Assembly: GCF_900142285.1 (NCBI RefSeq)
Contig: NZ_FRAJ01000004.1
Coordinates: forward strand, 1 to 64,000
Length of the DNA: 64,000 nucleotides
Direction of reading: 5' to 3'
From: Caminicella sporogenes DSM 14501
Lineage (GTDB): Bacteria > Bacillota > Clostridia > Peptostreptococcales > Caminicellaceae
A program made the translations under genes and the position numbers. Under the pieces are notes generated by a model. That model did not search any database. It was given only the letters and a program-made list of their open reading frames with translations, and was not told the DNA's origin. The first letter of the stretch is position 1; each line of letters begins with the position of its first letter. This document shows positions 55,566 to 64,000 of this stretch, in pieces.

Positions 55566-56702
55566 CTATAATAATAATTCTACAAAAACTCTATTAGATA
55601 CATCCATTCCATATTTAGTCAATTTTATATTTTTATCGTCTATATCTATTAAACCCATTTCTTGCAATTTATAAAGCTTTTTACCGTAAACATCAAATGG
55701 CGTAGCATTAAATTTCTCTTTAAATTTTTGAATACCTACTCCATCATTCATACGCAAACCTAAAAACATAGTTTCAACTATTTTATCATCTCGCTTTTTC
55801 AACTCTTTAAAATCTATTGGTAATTTACTGTTATTTAAAAAATTATAGTACGATTTTAAATCGCTTGTATTACCATATCTTATTGAATTAATATATGAAT
55901 GAGCAGATAATCCTAATCCAACATATTCCTCATTCTGCCAATAAATTATATTATGTCTGCACTCATATCCTCTCTTAGCAAAATTTGAAATTTCATATTG
56001 ATATATATTATTTTCTTTTAAATAATCTATTGCATAATGGTACATCTGTCTGTCAATTTCTTCTTCTGGTAAATTTAAATTTCCATCTTTGTATAAATCG
56101 TAAAATCTAGTTCCCTCTTCTATTTTAAGAGAATAAGCTGAAATATGCTCAGGTTTCAAATTAACTACTTTTTTCAATGTATTTTTCCAATCACTTAAAC
56201 TCTGATTTGGCAGACCATATATTAAATCTATATTTATATTGTCAAATCCAATATTCCTTGCAAGTAAATAATTTCTTTCAAAAATTTCCTTTGTATGAAT
56301 TCTTCCAATAAATTTTAAGATTTCATTATTAAACGACTGCAGTCCTATACTCAATCTATTTATTCCAAAACTTTTATATTTCTTTAATTTTTCTTCATCA
56401 ATAGTTCCCGGATTACATTCAATTGTAAATTCTATATCAGAAAGTACTGAAAAATTTTTATAAATGTTATCAATGATATTACATAAATCTTTAATATTTA
56501 TAATTGAAGGAGTTCCTCCACCAAAAAATATCGTTTTTATAGAATACTTAGATAGTAAATCCTTATAAAGATTTATTTCTTTATTTAACGCTTTAAAATA
56601 TAAATTTGCATTTTCTTCTTTATAATCAAAAGATACAAAATCACAATAATTACACTTTTTTAAGCAAAATGGAATATGTATATAAAGTCCTATTTGCTTC
56701 AA
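55566..56702 (-). CDS. hemW: HemW-type heme chaperone (radical SAM)
   Basis: Radical-SAM protein of the HemW family, often called HemN-like coproporphyrinogen oxidase. HemW members bind heme and deliver it to respiratory proteins and do not show the oxidase activity. The N-terminus reads GLYIHIPFCLKKCNYCDF, with the CxxxCxxC for the 4Fe-4S cluster. 378 aa is the HemW length. Start TTG at 56702 behind GGAAG. It follows lepA by 47 bp; in many Firmicutes hrcA would come next, but the sugar block intervenes. No terminator is evident in the 156-bp gap to the regulator. Confidence 0.93.
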   Translation of the reverse strand: MKQIGLYIHIPFCLKKCNYCDFVSFDYKEENANLYFKALNKEINLYKDLLSKYSIKTIFFGGGTPSIINIKDLCNIIDNIYKNFSVLSDIEFTIECNPGTIDEEKLKKYKSFGINRLSIGLQSFNNEILKFIGRIHTKEIFERNYLLARNIGFDNINIDLIYGLPNQSLSDWKNTLKKVVNLKPEHISAYSLKIEEGTRFYDLYKDGNLNLPEEEIDRQMYHYAIDYLKENNIYQYEISNFAKRGYECRHNIIYWQNEEYVGLGLSAHSYINSIRYGNTSDLKSYYNFLNNSKLPIDFKELKKRDDKIVETMFLGLRMNDGVGIQKFKEKFNATPFDVYGKKLYKLQEMGLIDIDDKNIKLTKYGMDVSNRVFVELLL

Positions 56703-56721
56703 AATATCACTTCCTTATTTT

Positions 56722-56754
56722 ATTAATAAAATTAGCCACCATGTGGTGACTAAT
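56722..56754 (-). terminator. Terminator-like hairpin after lepA
   Basis: Stem TTAGCCACC/GGTGACTAA (one G-U pair), followed on the minus strand by ATTTTATTA. It overlaps the lepA stop codon and lies before hemW, so it may only attenuate. Confidence 0.6.
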
Positions 56755-58561
56755 TTTTATCATCATATTTTAATACTGATAGAAAAGCTTCTTGAGGAAC
56801 TTCTACACTACCAAGTTGTCTCATCTTTTTCTTTCCTTCTTTTTGTTTTTCTAAAAGTTTCCTCTTACGTGAAATATCTCCTCCATAACATTTTGCTAAA
56901 ACATCTTTTCTAAGTGCTTTAATAGTTTCTCTAGCTATTACTTTTGAACCTATAGCTGCCTGAATAGGTATTGCAAACATATGTCTAGGAATAACTTCTT
57001 TTAATTTCTCGCATATTATTCTTCCTCTTGAGTAAGCTTTACTTTCATGTACTATTAAAGAAAATGCATCTATTACTTCTTTGTTTAACAGTATATCCAA
57101 TTTAACTAACTTAGACTTTCTGTATTCTTTAAATTCATAGTCAAATGAACCGTAGCCTTTCGTCTTTGATTTAAGTGCGTCAAAAAAGTCATAAATCACT
57201 TCATTTAATGGAAGTTCATAGTGAAGTACTACTCTTCTCTGATCTAAATATTCCATATTTAATAGTGTTCCTCTTCTATCCTGACAGAGTTCCATCACAT
57301 TTCCTACATATTCATTAGGTATAATTATGCTTGCTTCGACTATCGGTTCTTCCATATAAGCTATTTCACTTTGTGGAGGTAAATTCGTAGGATTTTGAAT
57401 CATAATTTCTTCTCCATTTGATTTTACAACTTTATATATAACACTCGGTGAAGTAGTTATAATATCCAAATCAAATTCTCTTTCCAATCTCTGCTGAATT
57501 ATTTCCATGTGAAGTAATCCTAAAAAACCACATCTAAATCCAAAGCCTAGTGCAACAGATGTTTCAGGTTCAAATTCAAGAGCTGCATCATTAAGTTGAA
57601 GTTTCTCTAAAGCATCTCTTATATTTTCGTATTTTTCACCTTCAGCAGGATAAATACCACAATAAACCATAGGTGTAGCTTTTTTATAACCCGGAAGTGG
57701 CTTATCACAAGGATTATCAGCATGGGTTATTGTATCTCCAACTCTGCAGTTTTTTACATTTTTTATGCTTGCAGTTATATAACCAACATCACCGGCTCTT
57801 AATTCTTCAATTGGTCTTGGTCCCGGTGCAAAAATACCTACTTCATTTACTTCAAATGTCTTACCAGAAGACATCATCATTATTTTATCTCCCGGTTTAA
57901 CTGTACCCTCTTTTATCCTTACATATGCTACTGCACCTTTATAACTATCATAATAAGAATCAAATATTAAAGCTTTTAAAGGAGCTTTTTCATCTCCTTG
58001 TGGATGTGGAATATATTTTACTATTGCTTTTAAAACTTCTTCTATGTTTATTCCTTCTTTTGCGGAAATAAGAGGTGCATTTTCAGCTTCAATGCCTATA
58101 ACTTCCTCTATCTCTTTTTTAACTTCTTCTGGTCTTGCACTAGGTAAGTCAATTTTATTTATTACAGGCACTATTTCAAGATCTTGTTCAACTGCAAGAT
58201 AAACATTAGCAAGTGTTTGTGCTTCCACTCCTTGACTTGCGTCTACAACTAAAATAGCTCCTTCACATGCTGCTAAACTTCTTGAAACTTCATATGTAAA
58301 ATCCACATGACCGGGTGTATCTATTAAATTTAATATATACTCTTCTCCATCTTCTTTATAAATCAATCTAGTTGCCTGCAGTTTTATAGTTATTCCTCTC
58401 TCTCTTTCCAAATCCATACTATCTAAAATCTGGTCTTTCATTTCTCTTTCCGTTAATAAACCAGTTTTTTCTATAAGTCTATCTGCAAGTGTCGATTTGC
58501 CATGGTCAATATGAGCTATTATACAAAAATTTCGTATATTTTCCTGTCGACTCTTAGCCAT
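56750..58561 (-). CDS. lepA: Elongation factor 4 (LepA)
   Basis: Ribosomal GTPase that back-translocates or remodels stalled ribosomes. G1 [15 protein letters not shown]3 DTPGHVDF and G4 NKIDLP are visible in the N-terminal GTPase domain, followed by EF-G-like domains 2, 3 and 5 and the LepA-specific C-terminal domain ([15 protein letters not shown] onward). 603 aa is normal. ATG start behind GGGAGG. It heads the lepA-hemW pair. Confidence 0.97.
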   Translation of the reverse strand: MAKSRQENIRNFCIIAHIDHGKSTLADRLIEKTGLLTEREMKDQILDSMDLERERGITIKLQATRLIYKEDGEEYILNLIDTPGHVDFTYEVSRSLAACEGAILVVDASQGVEAQTLANVYLAVEQDLEIVPVINKIDLPSARPEEVKKEIEEVIGIEAENAPLISAKEGINIEEVLKAIVKYIPHPQGDEKAPLKALIFDSYYDSYKGAVAYVRIKEGTVKPGDKIMMMSSGKTFEVNEVGIFAPGPRPIEELRAGDVGYITASIKNVKNCRVGDTITHADNPCDKPLPGYKKATPMVYCGIYPAEGEKYENIRDALEKLQLNDAALEFEPETSVALGFGFRCGFLGLLHMEIIQQRLEREFDLDIITTSPSVIYKVVKSNGEEIMIQNPTNLPPQSEIAYMEEPIVEASIIIPNEYVGNVMELCQDRRGTLLNMEYLDQRRVVLHYELPLNEVIYDFFDALKSKTKGYGSFDYEFKEYRKSKLVKLDILLNKEVIDAFSLIVHESKAYSRGRIICEKLKEVIPRHMFAIPIQAAIGSKVIARETIKALRKDVLAKCYGGDISRKRKLLEKQKEGKKKMRQLGSVEVPQEAFLSVLKYDDKN

Positions 58562-58640
58562 ATATACTATTTCCTCCCTCTACTACTCAGCTAATCTCTA
58601 TAAATTATAACACAACAAATTGTATTTCGTACAGAAATTT

Positions 58641-58668
58641 AAAATAAAAACCGAGTATTTCACTCGGC
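58641..58668 (-). terminator. Intrinsic terminator of the spoIIP-linked small gene
   Basis: Stem CCGAGT/ACTCGG (58651-58667), followed on the minus strand by TTTTTATTTT. It overlaps the stop codon of the gene. Confidence 0.85.
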
Positions 58669-59004
58669 TGTATTTTTCTCTTTCACAAATTTTCTTATAA
58701 AATCAATTTCTTTTTTTATAGTATTTTTACTTTTTGAAATATATACCGCTATTTTTTCTTTATCAAAATCATATACTTCTCCACAAAAAACTATTTTATA
58801 ATTGTTATCATCCATCTTTTTGCAATTAAATAGTTTTGATTCTTTATGCAAAAACATATTCCTATTATTTCTATCAACCGTTAAAACTCCTAAAATTAAA
58901 AGAAAAATTATAAATATAAAAGATGTCGTCATTTTTATTATGTTTTTTATTTTTCTTTTCTTTTGCATCTGTTTTAATTTTTTTCTCTCTATTCTACTCA
59001 TCAC
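58660..59004 (-). CDS. Small membrane protein of unknown function
   Basis: Protein of 114 aa. A very basic N-terminus (SRIERKKLKQMQKKRKIKNI) is followed by one transmembrane segment (about residues 27-45) and an external domain of about 65 residues with two cysteines (LFNCKK and IVFCGE) that could form a disulphide. I do not recognise a family. It is 15 bp after spoIIP and shares its terminator, so it may be co-expressed in sporulation. The start is GTG at 59004 or the ATG next to it. Confidence 0.7.
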   Translation of the reverse strand: MMSRIERKKLKQMQKKRKIKNIIKMTTSFIFIIFLLILGVLTVDRNNRNMFLHKESKLFNCKKMDDNNYKIVFCGEVYDFDKEKIAVYISKSKNTIKKEIDFIRKFVKEKNTAE

Positions 59005-59019
59005 ATCACCATATAAATT

Positions 59020-60327
59020 TTAATTTAATTTAACAAATCCCTTTAGCGATTTATCTAATACTTCTCCTATATATTTTGCAGCTCTTACTGACTCATCTAT
59101 TGTATTTAAATTGCTTCCTACCTCAAATAAAACACAATAATTTGACATAAACTGATTATATCTGTTATATCTTCTATTTTTTAATATAACCGGTCTAGAT
59201 AACCCTGGATATAATTCATCACTTACAGCTTTAATATAATAGGCAAATCTCTTTAGTTTATCTACATTTTTATTTCCTCCACCAACTACAAGTGCAAATC
59301 TGCTGACTTTTTCACCATTTATTCTTATATAACTGTTTTTTCGCATTTCATCATATTTTTTTTTCTGATTTTTTTCTATCTCGGCAATTTTATCAATTCC
59401 GTCTCTATGTATATCAATAAATATTTTTAAATCCGGATTGTCTTTTATATATTTTTTCATAGTCTGAAGTGAACGTTTATAAGAACCTTGATATGATGGA
59501 TAATCATGAATTGTAGTATCATGAATTACTTTATAACCTTTATCAAGCAAATATTTTGTCAGAATATCTCCAACTCTTATAACTGTATACTTACTGTTTA
59601 AAGAATGATAGTTTCCAATTTTTTCCGGATAATATGCCTCAGTACCATGTGTATGATAAATTAAAATAAGGGGTTTATTTTTATCATGTTCAATTTTTTC
59701 TGGCGGCGGAACTGGTGTGCTAATAATTTTGAGATTTTTAGGTGAAGAGCTTGAAATATTTTCTATACTCTTTTTATCCTGTTTAGTTTGATTTGATTTT
59801 TCTATTTGAAAACTATTTGCTTCAAAAGTTGTATTTTTTTCTGGTTCTTTATAATAATCTTCATCATCTACTACCGCCTTTTGATTTGAATATTCTTCAG
59901 GTATATATATATCACTCGTATCATAATCTTCACTATTAATTTCTTCACTATCTTTTGATGCTATTTTAATTTCATCTTCTACTCCTTTTAATAAAGAAAT
60001 TTGTGCTTTAAGATAAGATTTTGGATTTTTATAATCAAAATTTATTATTTTATTAAAAGCATATTTTACAAAACTGTCAGAATTATTTCCTATCTTCTCT
60101 TTATAATCTAATTCAAGGACTGCTAAAGATTTATTAAATATATGAATGAATATATTTTTCTTAAAAGTTTCACTATCTTGATTAAAAGATTGTATTTTTT
60201 TATCATCAGCTTTAGCAATACACACTTTTTCATTTATTAGTATTACATTCAATCCTGTAATTATCATTGTAAAAGTTATTAAAATCATAAGACATTTGAT
60301 AATATCATATTTTTTTAGTATTTTCAT
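59020..60327 (-). CDS. spoIIP: Stage II sporulation protein P
   Basis: Peptidoglycan amidase and endopeptidase that, with SpoIID and SpoIIM, drives engulfment of the forespore. One N-terminal transmembrane anchor (about residues 11-31) and an external linker of about 180 residues, rich in Ser, Asp and Lys, precede the catalytic amidase-like domain. That domain holds LILIYHTHGTEAYYPE (zinc His), FIDIHRDGIDK and LFEVGSNLNTIDES. 435 aa. ATG start behind GGGGG. A sigma-E-type promoter lies just upstream, after gpr. Confidence 0.94.
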   Translation of the reverse strand: MKILKKYDIIKCLMILITFTMIITGLNVILINEKVCIAKADDKKIQSFNQDSETFKKNIFIHIFNKSLAVLELDYKEKIGNNSDSFVKYAFNKIINFDYKNPKSYLKAQISLLKGVEDEIKIASKDSEEINSEDYDTSDIYIPEEYSNQKAVVDDEDYYKEPEKNTTFEANSFQIEKSNQTKQDKKSIENISSSSPKNLKIISTPVPPPEKIEHDKNKPLILIYHTHGTEAYYPEKIGNYHSLNSKYTVIRVGDILTKYLLDKGYKVIHDTTIHDYPSYQGSYKRSLQTMKKYIKDNPDLKIFIDIHRDGIDKIAEIEKNQKKKYDEMRKNSYIRINGEKVSRFALVVGGGNKNVDKLKRFAYYIKAVSDELYPGLSRPVILKNRRYNRYNQFMSNYCVLFEVGSNLNTIDESVRAAKYIGEVLDKSLKGFVKLN

Positions 60328-60374
60328 TTGTTGTCCCCCATTTCCTTTTTATGTATAAAAGGTTGTACTATAAA

Positions 60375-60403
60375 ATTATATGAAATAAGTAATTTATATA
60401 TGC
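60375..60403 (-). promoter_or_regulatory. Sigma-E-type promoter of spoIIP
   Basis: GCATATA (60397-60403) and CATATAAT (60375-60382) on the minus strand with a 14-bp spacer. This is close to the sigma-E consensus with one -10 mismatch. In B. subtilis spoIIP belongs to the sigma-E regulon. The site overlaps the gpr stop codon. Confidence 0.55.
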
Positions 60404-60404
60404 A

Positions 60405-61382
60405 TTAATTAAGATAACGATTTACATCTTTTAAATCTATTCCCGGATGAAGTGCAATATTAATTGCATTAGCAATTATTTGAGATATGTCTGTAATGAT
60501 TTTATCTATTTCTTTTGTTGTAACTATTACATTTGCACCATATGGCTCTAAAACTTCTCGTATAAGCATATATTTATCTTCATCTTTTAATTCGCTCAGC
60601 ATTTTAAAAAATCCACTTTCTCTATCTGCCTGTTGCTGTAAGGCTTTAATTACCATTTTTATAGTATCATTCGTCATAGTTGCAGCATCTACAACTGTAG
60701 GTACACCTATTGCAATTACGGGAACTCCCAATGTCTTTTGACTTAACTCTTTTCTTGAATTTCCCACTCCAGAACCGGGACTTATTCCAGTAGTTGCTAT
60801 TTGTATAGTACTGCTAACTCTTTCCATCTTTCTTGAAGCTAAAGCATCAATAGCAATAACTAAATCCGGTGTAGATTTTTCTACTATTCCTTTTATTACA
60901 TCTCCAGTTTCTATTCCAGTTATGCCCATTACTCCCGGCGATATTGCACTAACAGATGTCATACCCGGGTCTTGTGTTTTGTTATACATTTTGAATAAAT
61001 GTCTAGTTACCAATATTTTTGATACAACCTGTGGTCCCAGTGCATCAGGTGTAACATTCCAATTTCCAAGTCCTACAACTAATGTACTCATATTTTCTTT
61101 CTTAGGAAGAAGTTTTGAAATCTCTTTAGCCAATATCTTACTGACTTTATCTTTTAAATCAGCATCAGCACTTTTTAATTTTCTACATTCTATAGTTATA
61201 TAACTTCCCTTTGGCTTGCCCATTATACTACTGCCCTGTTCGTCAATTATTTTTACTCTTGTAACTTCTACTTCTTCATCTATTTCAGACTTTTCTACTT
61301 CAACTCCGGGAACTTCTCCACTTTTTCCTTCTCTATATAATTCACGAGCTTCTAATGCCAAATCTGTTCTTATTTGAAACAT
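60405..61382 (-). CDS. gpr: Germination protease GPR
   Basis: Aspartic-type protease that degrades small acid-soluble spore proteins at germination. The N-terminal IRTDLALEARELY prosequence region is followed by a conserved core VVGLGNWNVTPDALGPQVV, GVMGITGIETGDVIKGI, VIAIDALASRKMERV and GVPVIAIGVPTVVDA, all as in Bacillus GPR. 325 aa, slightly shorter than Bacillus GPR. It is made as a zymogen that cleaves itself late in sporulation. ATG start behind GGAGGTG. I could not settle a sigma-F/G promoter upstream. Confidence 0.96.
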   Translation of the reverse strand: MFQIRTDLALEARELYREGKSGEVPGVEVEKSEIDEEVEVTRVKIIDEQGSSIMGKPKGSYITIECRKLKSADADLKDKVSKILAKEISKLLPKKENMSTLVVGLGNWNVTPDALGPQVVSKILVTRHLFKMYNKTQDPGMTSVSAISPGVMGITGIETGDVIKGIVEKSTPDLVIAIDALASRKMERVSSTIQIATTGISPGSGVGNSRKELSQKTLGVPVIAIGVPTVVDAATMTNDTIKMVIKALQQQADRESGFFKMLSELKDEDKYMLIREVLEPYGANVIVTTKEIDKIITDISQIIANAINIALHPGIDLKDVNRYLN

Positions 61383-61501
61383 AGTGCACCTCCAAATATA
61401 TTAAAAATCAATATTATTTTTTCTTTAATGGTCTAAATATATTCAAAAAAGAATATTAATAAATTTTTTTGGAAATAAAATAATATAATCCATTATTTTT
61501 C

Positions 61502-61530
61502 TTGCTTTTTAATTTCAAACATGATAAAAT
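61502..61530 (+). promoter_or_regulatory. Sigma-A promoter of rpsT
   Basis: TTGCTT (61502-61507) and TAAAAT (61525-61530), spaced by 17 bp, on the plus strand, about 35 bp before the gene. The divergent gpr gene reads the other way, so 61383-61557 is a shared promoter region. Confidence 0.6.
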
Positions 61531-61566
61531 TACACATGTTAAACAGGATACGAGGGGGTGAATAGA

Positions 61567-61842
61567 TTGGCAAATATTAAGTCAGCTAAAAAGAGAATTA
61601 AAGTTATAGCTAAGAGAACAGCTATAAATAAGAGAAGAAAATCTATCATAAAAACAGCTATAAGAAGATTTGAAGAAGCTCTTGCAGCTGGAGACTTAGC
61701 TTTAGCTACAGAAAGATTTAGATATGCTCAAAAGAAAATTAATCAAGTAGCTGCAAAAAATACTATTCATAAGAATAAAGCTGCTAGAAAAATATCAAGA
61801 TTAGCTAAAAAATTAAATGAGCTTCAAAAGGCAGCTCAGTAA
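61567..61842 (+). CDS. rpsT: 30S ribosomal protein bS20
   Basis: Small basic ribosomal protein, 91 aa, starting ANIKSAKKRIKVIAKR after the initiator Met and ending in a helical, Lys/Ala-rich C-terminus. bS20 binds 16S rRNA early in 30S assembly. The start is TTG at 61567, since it gives the conserved MANIKSAKKR beginning and has GGGGGTG six bases upstream; the GTG at 61558 would add three residues inside that site. A rare start codon on rpsT is common and is linked to self-control. It is the only conserved gene on the plus strand. Confidence 0.96.
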   Translation: MANIKSAKKRIKVIAKRTAINKRRKSIIKTAIRRFEEALAAGDLALATERFRYAQKKINQVAAKNTIHKNKAARKISRLAKKLNELQKAAQ

Positions 61843-61894
61843 TTTTTAAAATGTTTACCCTCAAAACCCCATCGTTATCCCCGCTGCAAATAAT

Positions 61895-61927
61895 AAAAGC
61901 GTACAATCAACTGATTGTACGCTTTTT
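61895..61927. terminator. Bidirectional terminator between rpsT and holA
   Basis: A 15-bp stem AAAAGCGTACAATCA/TGATTGTACGCTTTT around a 2-base centre. It ends both rpsT (plus) and holA (minus). Confidence 0.9.
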
Positions 61928-61937
61928 AACATTATTA

Positions 61938-62972
61938 TTATATTTTACAACTTTCTGCTATCAATATCTCTATAGCCAATTTTGGAGGCATTTTACCATT
62001 CTTTATATCCTTATCTGCCTTTAGTCCGTTATTTAAGATATTAATCAAATCTTTTTGCGAAAAACTATTTGCTTGTCTTAAATATTTTTTAACGATATAT
62101 TGAGGTAGTGATAACCTTGGTGCAATTGCTATTGTCGTATAACCCTTATCAACCATCAACTTAACTAAATTCAATATTTTAAATTGTCTAATTATCATAT
62201 AGAGAATTCTTCCTTCGGGTTCTCCTGCTACTAACATATTATTAAAAATTTTAAGTGCTCTACTGCCATTTTTTTCTCCTACCGCATCAACTAATTCAAA
62301 AATATTATTTTCAACTGGTCTGCTAATAATCTTTTCAATATCATCTATTTCAATTTTTGTCTTTTCGACAGTAAAATTACACAATTTTTTTAATTCATTT
62401 TCAACATCATATAATGTTTTATTTGAATTACTATCTAAATAGCCCAATAAATCTATTAATACTTGTAAATCATTAATTTCAATGCTTTTTTTCTTTTCTT
62501 TAATGTATCTACTTATCCATTTTGCTAAATCTTGTCTCTTTAATCTAGCAAACTCTAAAATCTTACCTACTTTTTTTACTTCTTTAAATAACTTTTTTCT
62601 TTTATCAACATTACTTCCACTTATAAATATTAAACATGTTGTTTCCGGCATATTATTAAAATAACTAATTAATTTTTCCTCTTCACCACCCAAAACATTC
62701 TTCTTACTGCTAAAAAAATCTTCATTATTAACTATAATTATCCTCTTTTCTCCCATAAAAGGCAGTGTTTCACACGAATCTATAAGCTCATCTATACCAT
62801 CTTTAAATTCTTCATAATATACATAATTAAAATTTTCATTGACAGAATTAATATATGTCTTTTTAAGATTATGTAGGGCTTTATCTAATAAATATTTTTC
62901 ATTTCCATATAATAAATATAATCTTGCCAATTCTTTATTTTGTATATCGTTTAAAAATACTTTATAATCCAT
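61938..62972 (-). CDS. holA: DNA polymerase III delta subunit (HolA)
   Basis: Delta subunit of the clamp loader, which opens the beta sliding clamp. N-terminal AAA+-like domain (RLYLLYGNEKYLLDKALHNL) lacking a Walker A, then a helical collar with FKILNLVKLMVDKGYTTIAIAPRLSLPQYI in the C-terminal part, as in the DNA_pol3_delta family. 344 aa is normal. It is 12 bp after comEC, the standard comEC-holA order, with divergent rpsT downstream. Confidence 0.93.
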   Translation of the reverse strand: MDYKVFLNDIQNKELARLYLLYGNEKYLLDKALHNLKKTYINSVNENFNYVYYEEFKDGIDELIDSCETLPFMGEKRIIIVNNEDFFSSKKNVLGGEEEKLISYFNNMPETTCLIFISGSNVDKRKKLFKEVKKVGKILEFARLKRQDLAKWISRYIKEKKKSIEINDLQVLIDLLGYLDSNSNKTLYDVENELKKLCNFTVEKTKIEIDDIEKIISRPVENNIFELVDAVGEKNGSRALKIFNNMLVAGEPEGRILYMIIRQFKILNLVKLMVDKGYTTIAIAPRLSLPQYIVKKYLRQANSFSQKDLINILNNGLKADKDIKNGKMPPKLAIEILIAESCKI

Positions 62973-62984
62973 TATTTACTTAAT

Positions 62985-64000
62985 TTACCTCCTTAGATAA
63001 CTATTCATAAATTCGTATACTTTTATATTTTTCCCATTAGTTTTTATTATAACAGCTCCACAAATATCATTTCTATAAACTTTTACTTTATTCTCCTTTA
63101 ACAATTTCAAAACTTTTTCACTCGGATGTCCAAATACATTTTTACCGACTTGTATTATTGCAATGTCCGGAGTAAAAAAATCTAAAAATTGTTCACTTGT
63201 AGATGTATCACTTCCATGGTGTGCTACTTTTAATATATCTATATCAACTGAATCCATATGAGATATTATATATCTTTCTGCTTCATAATGTATATCACCT
63301 GTAAACAAAAGCTTTATATCTTTAAACTGTAATAAATTAACAAGAGAATTGTTATTTATATCATCACTCGTATTTTTCATAATATTTAATGGCGGATGAA
63401 TGATTTTTATTTTTAAATCTTTTTCAAAAGTAATAACTTCTCCCATATTTACCTTTATTAATTTTACTTTCTTTTTATCGATTATTCTTTTAAGCTCTAA
63501 AAATTCATCTGTTAAAAAATCATCTGAACCAATAATTATTTGTTTAACATTAAGCATTTTAAGAACGTCAATAACTCCTCCAATATGGTCACTGTGAACG
63601 TGAGTTAAAATTATCATATCAATTTTGTTTATTTGATTTTTAAGAAGTAAATGAGGTAAAAAATTGTTATCCCTACTCTTCCCACCATCTATTAATATTT
63701 TTTTACCCATTGGAGTTTTAATCAAAATACAATCCCCTTGTCCAACATCAAAAAATACCATAGTTAATTCATTTTTTATTTTAAAATTTATCATTAAAAC
63801 TAAAAAACACAATATTATAAAAACAATACTTTTTTTATTAATCTTATATTTAGCAGCAATTTCTTTCATATTAAACAATATAATCAGAGATAAATAATAA
63901 AACACAATAAAATACATATTCGGAGAAATTACATCTATTTTACTAAATGGTACATAACTAGATAATTTAGATATATTTATCAAACTCTTTATTAAAACTT
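62985..64000 (-). CDS. comEC: ComEC/Rec2 family DNA-uptake protein, C-terminal part (cut by window edge)
   Basis: The last 338 codons of a ComEC/Rec2-type competence protein. The frame stays open to the window edge, upstream of the TTG at 63983, so the N-terminal part lies outside. Visible: hydrophobic segments (FIVFYYLSLIILFN, IVFIILCFLVLMINF) of the competence domain, then a metallo-beta-lactamase domain with LTHVHSDHIGG (metal HxHxDH), DVGQGDCILIKTP, and HHGSDTSTS. In ComEC the lactamase domain degrades the non-transported strand. Presence in a spore-forming anaerobe does not prove natural competence. Confidence 0.93.
   Translation of the reverse strand, partial: VLIKSLINISKLSSYVPFSKIDVISPNMYFIVFYYLSLIILFNMKEIAAKYKINKKSIVFIILCFLVLMINFKIKNELTMVFFDVGQGDCILIKTPMGKKILIDGGKSRDNNFLPHLLLKNQINKIDMIILTHVHSDHIGGVIDVLKMLNVKQIIIGSDDFLTDEFLELKRIIDKKKVKLIKVNMGEVITFEKDLKIKIIHPPLNIMKNTSDDINNNSLVNLLQFKDIKLLFTGDIHYEAERYIISHMDSVDIDILKVAHHGSDTSTSEQFLDFFTPDIAIIQVGKNVFGHPSEKVLKLLKENKVKVYRNDICGAVIIKTNGKNIKVYEFMNSYLRR

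Noticed and set aside
61383-61500. A sigma-G or sigma-F promoter for gpr
   Set aside because: GAATA and CATTAAA elements occur but not at the required spacing, so I could not support a call.
1-64000. CRISPR arrays, tRNA or rRNA genes
   Set aside because: I saw no spaced direct repeats, and no tRNA or rRNA signature sequences in the gaps I read. A covariance search would be the decisive test.

Overview
The window comes from a low-GC, endospore-forming Firmicute of the Clostridia/Tissierellia type. The sequence is AT-rich throughout. It has spore genes (spoIIP, gpr, yqfC, yqfD) and a clostridial-type housekeeping order. Almost every gene reads on the minus strand; the plus-strand exceptions are a truncated gene at the left edge, one small unknown gene and rpsT. 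I cannot name a species.

Left edge to 14.0 kb: accessory region. The end of an IS3-family element (1 to about 335) has cut off the 5' part of an unknown gene (to 669). A complete type I BREX phage-defence operon follows on the minus strand, in the order brxA-brxB-brxC-pglX-pglZ-brxL. It has a good extended -10 promoter and a strong terminator. A 97-bp gap between pglX and pglZ holds a short coding-like stretch that may be the scar of a lost gene. The operon lies directly downstream of rnpB (RNase P RNA), which has its own promoter and terminators.

14.7 to 38.7 kb: conserved core. Reading in the direction of transcription (right to left): yqeY, a secreted amidase-like protein, yqfC-yqfD (sigma-E-type promoter), phoH, ybeY, dgkA, a CorC/HlyC-type membrane protein, a DUF3048 lipoprotein, era, mgtE, yqzL, recO, a DUF4342 protein, T-box-controlled glyS, ccpN, ppsR, ppdK, dgt, dnaG, sigA, trmK and a Nif3-family gene. 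ppdK and its kinase/phosphorylase ppsR sit beside a CcpN-like repressor, which fits control at the PEP-pyruvate node.

38.7 to 47.6 kb: heat-shock operon hrcA-grpE-dnaK-dnaJ with a sigma-A promoter and a perfect CIRCE operator, continuing into prmA, rsmE, mtaB, a HIT-family gene and rpsU. rpsU has its own promoter and a leader in which its ribosome-binding site can be paired away.

47.7 to 55.4 kb: a sugar-uptake block (PTS IIB, IIC, GH4 phospho-glycosidase, PTS IIA, MupG-like protein) behind a sigma-54-type promoter, with a LevR-class activator upstream. It sits between hemW and hrcA, which are neighbours in many Firmicutes, so it looks inserted.

55.6 kb to the right edge: hemW, lepA, a small membrane protein, spoIIP, gpr, rpsT (plus strand), holA and the C-terminal part of comEC, which runs off the window.

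No wholly new system is obvious. The best leads are the BREX island with its scars, the rpsU leader switch, and the sigma-54-controlled PTS block that combines GH4 and MupG-type enzymes.
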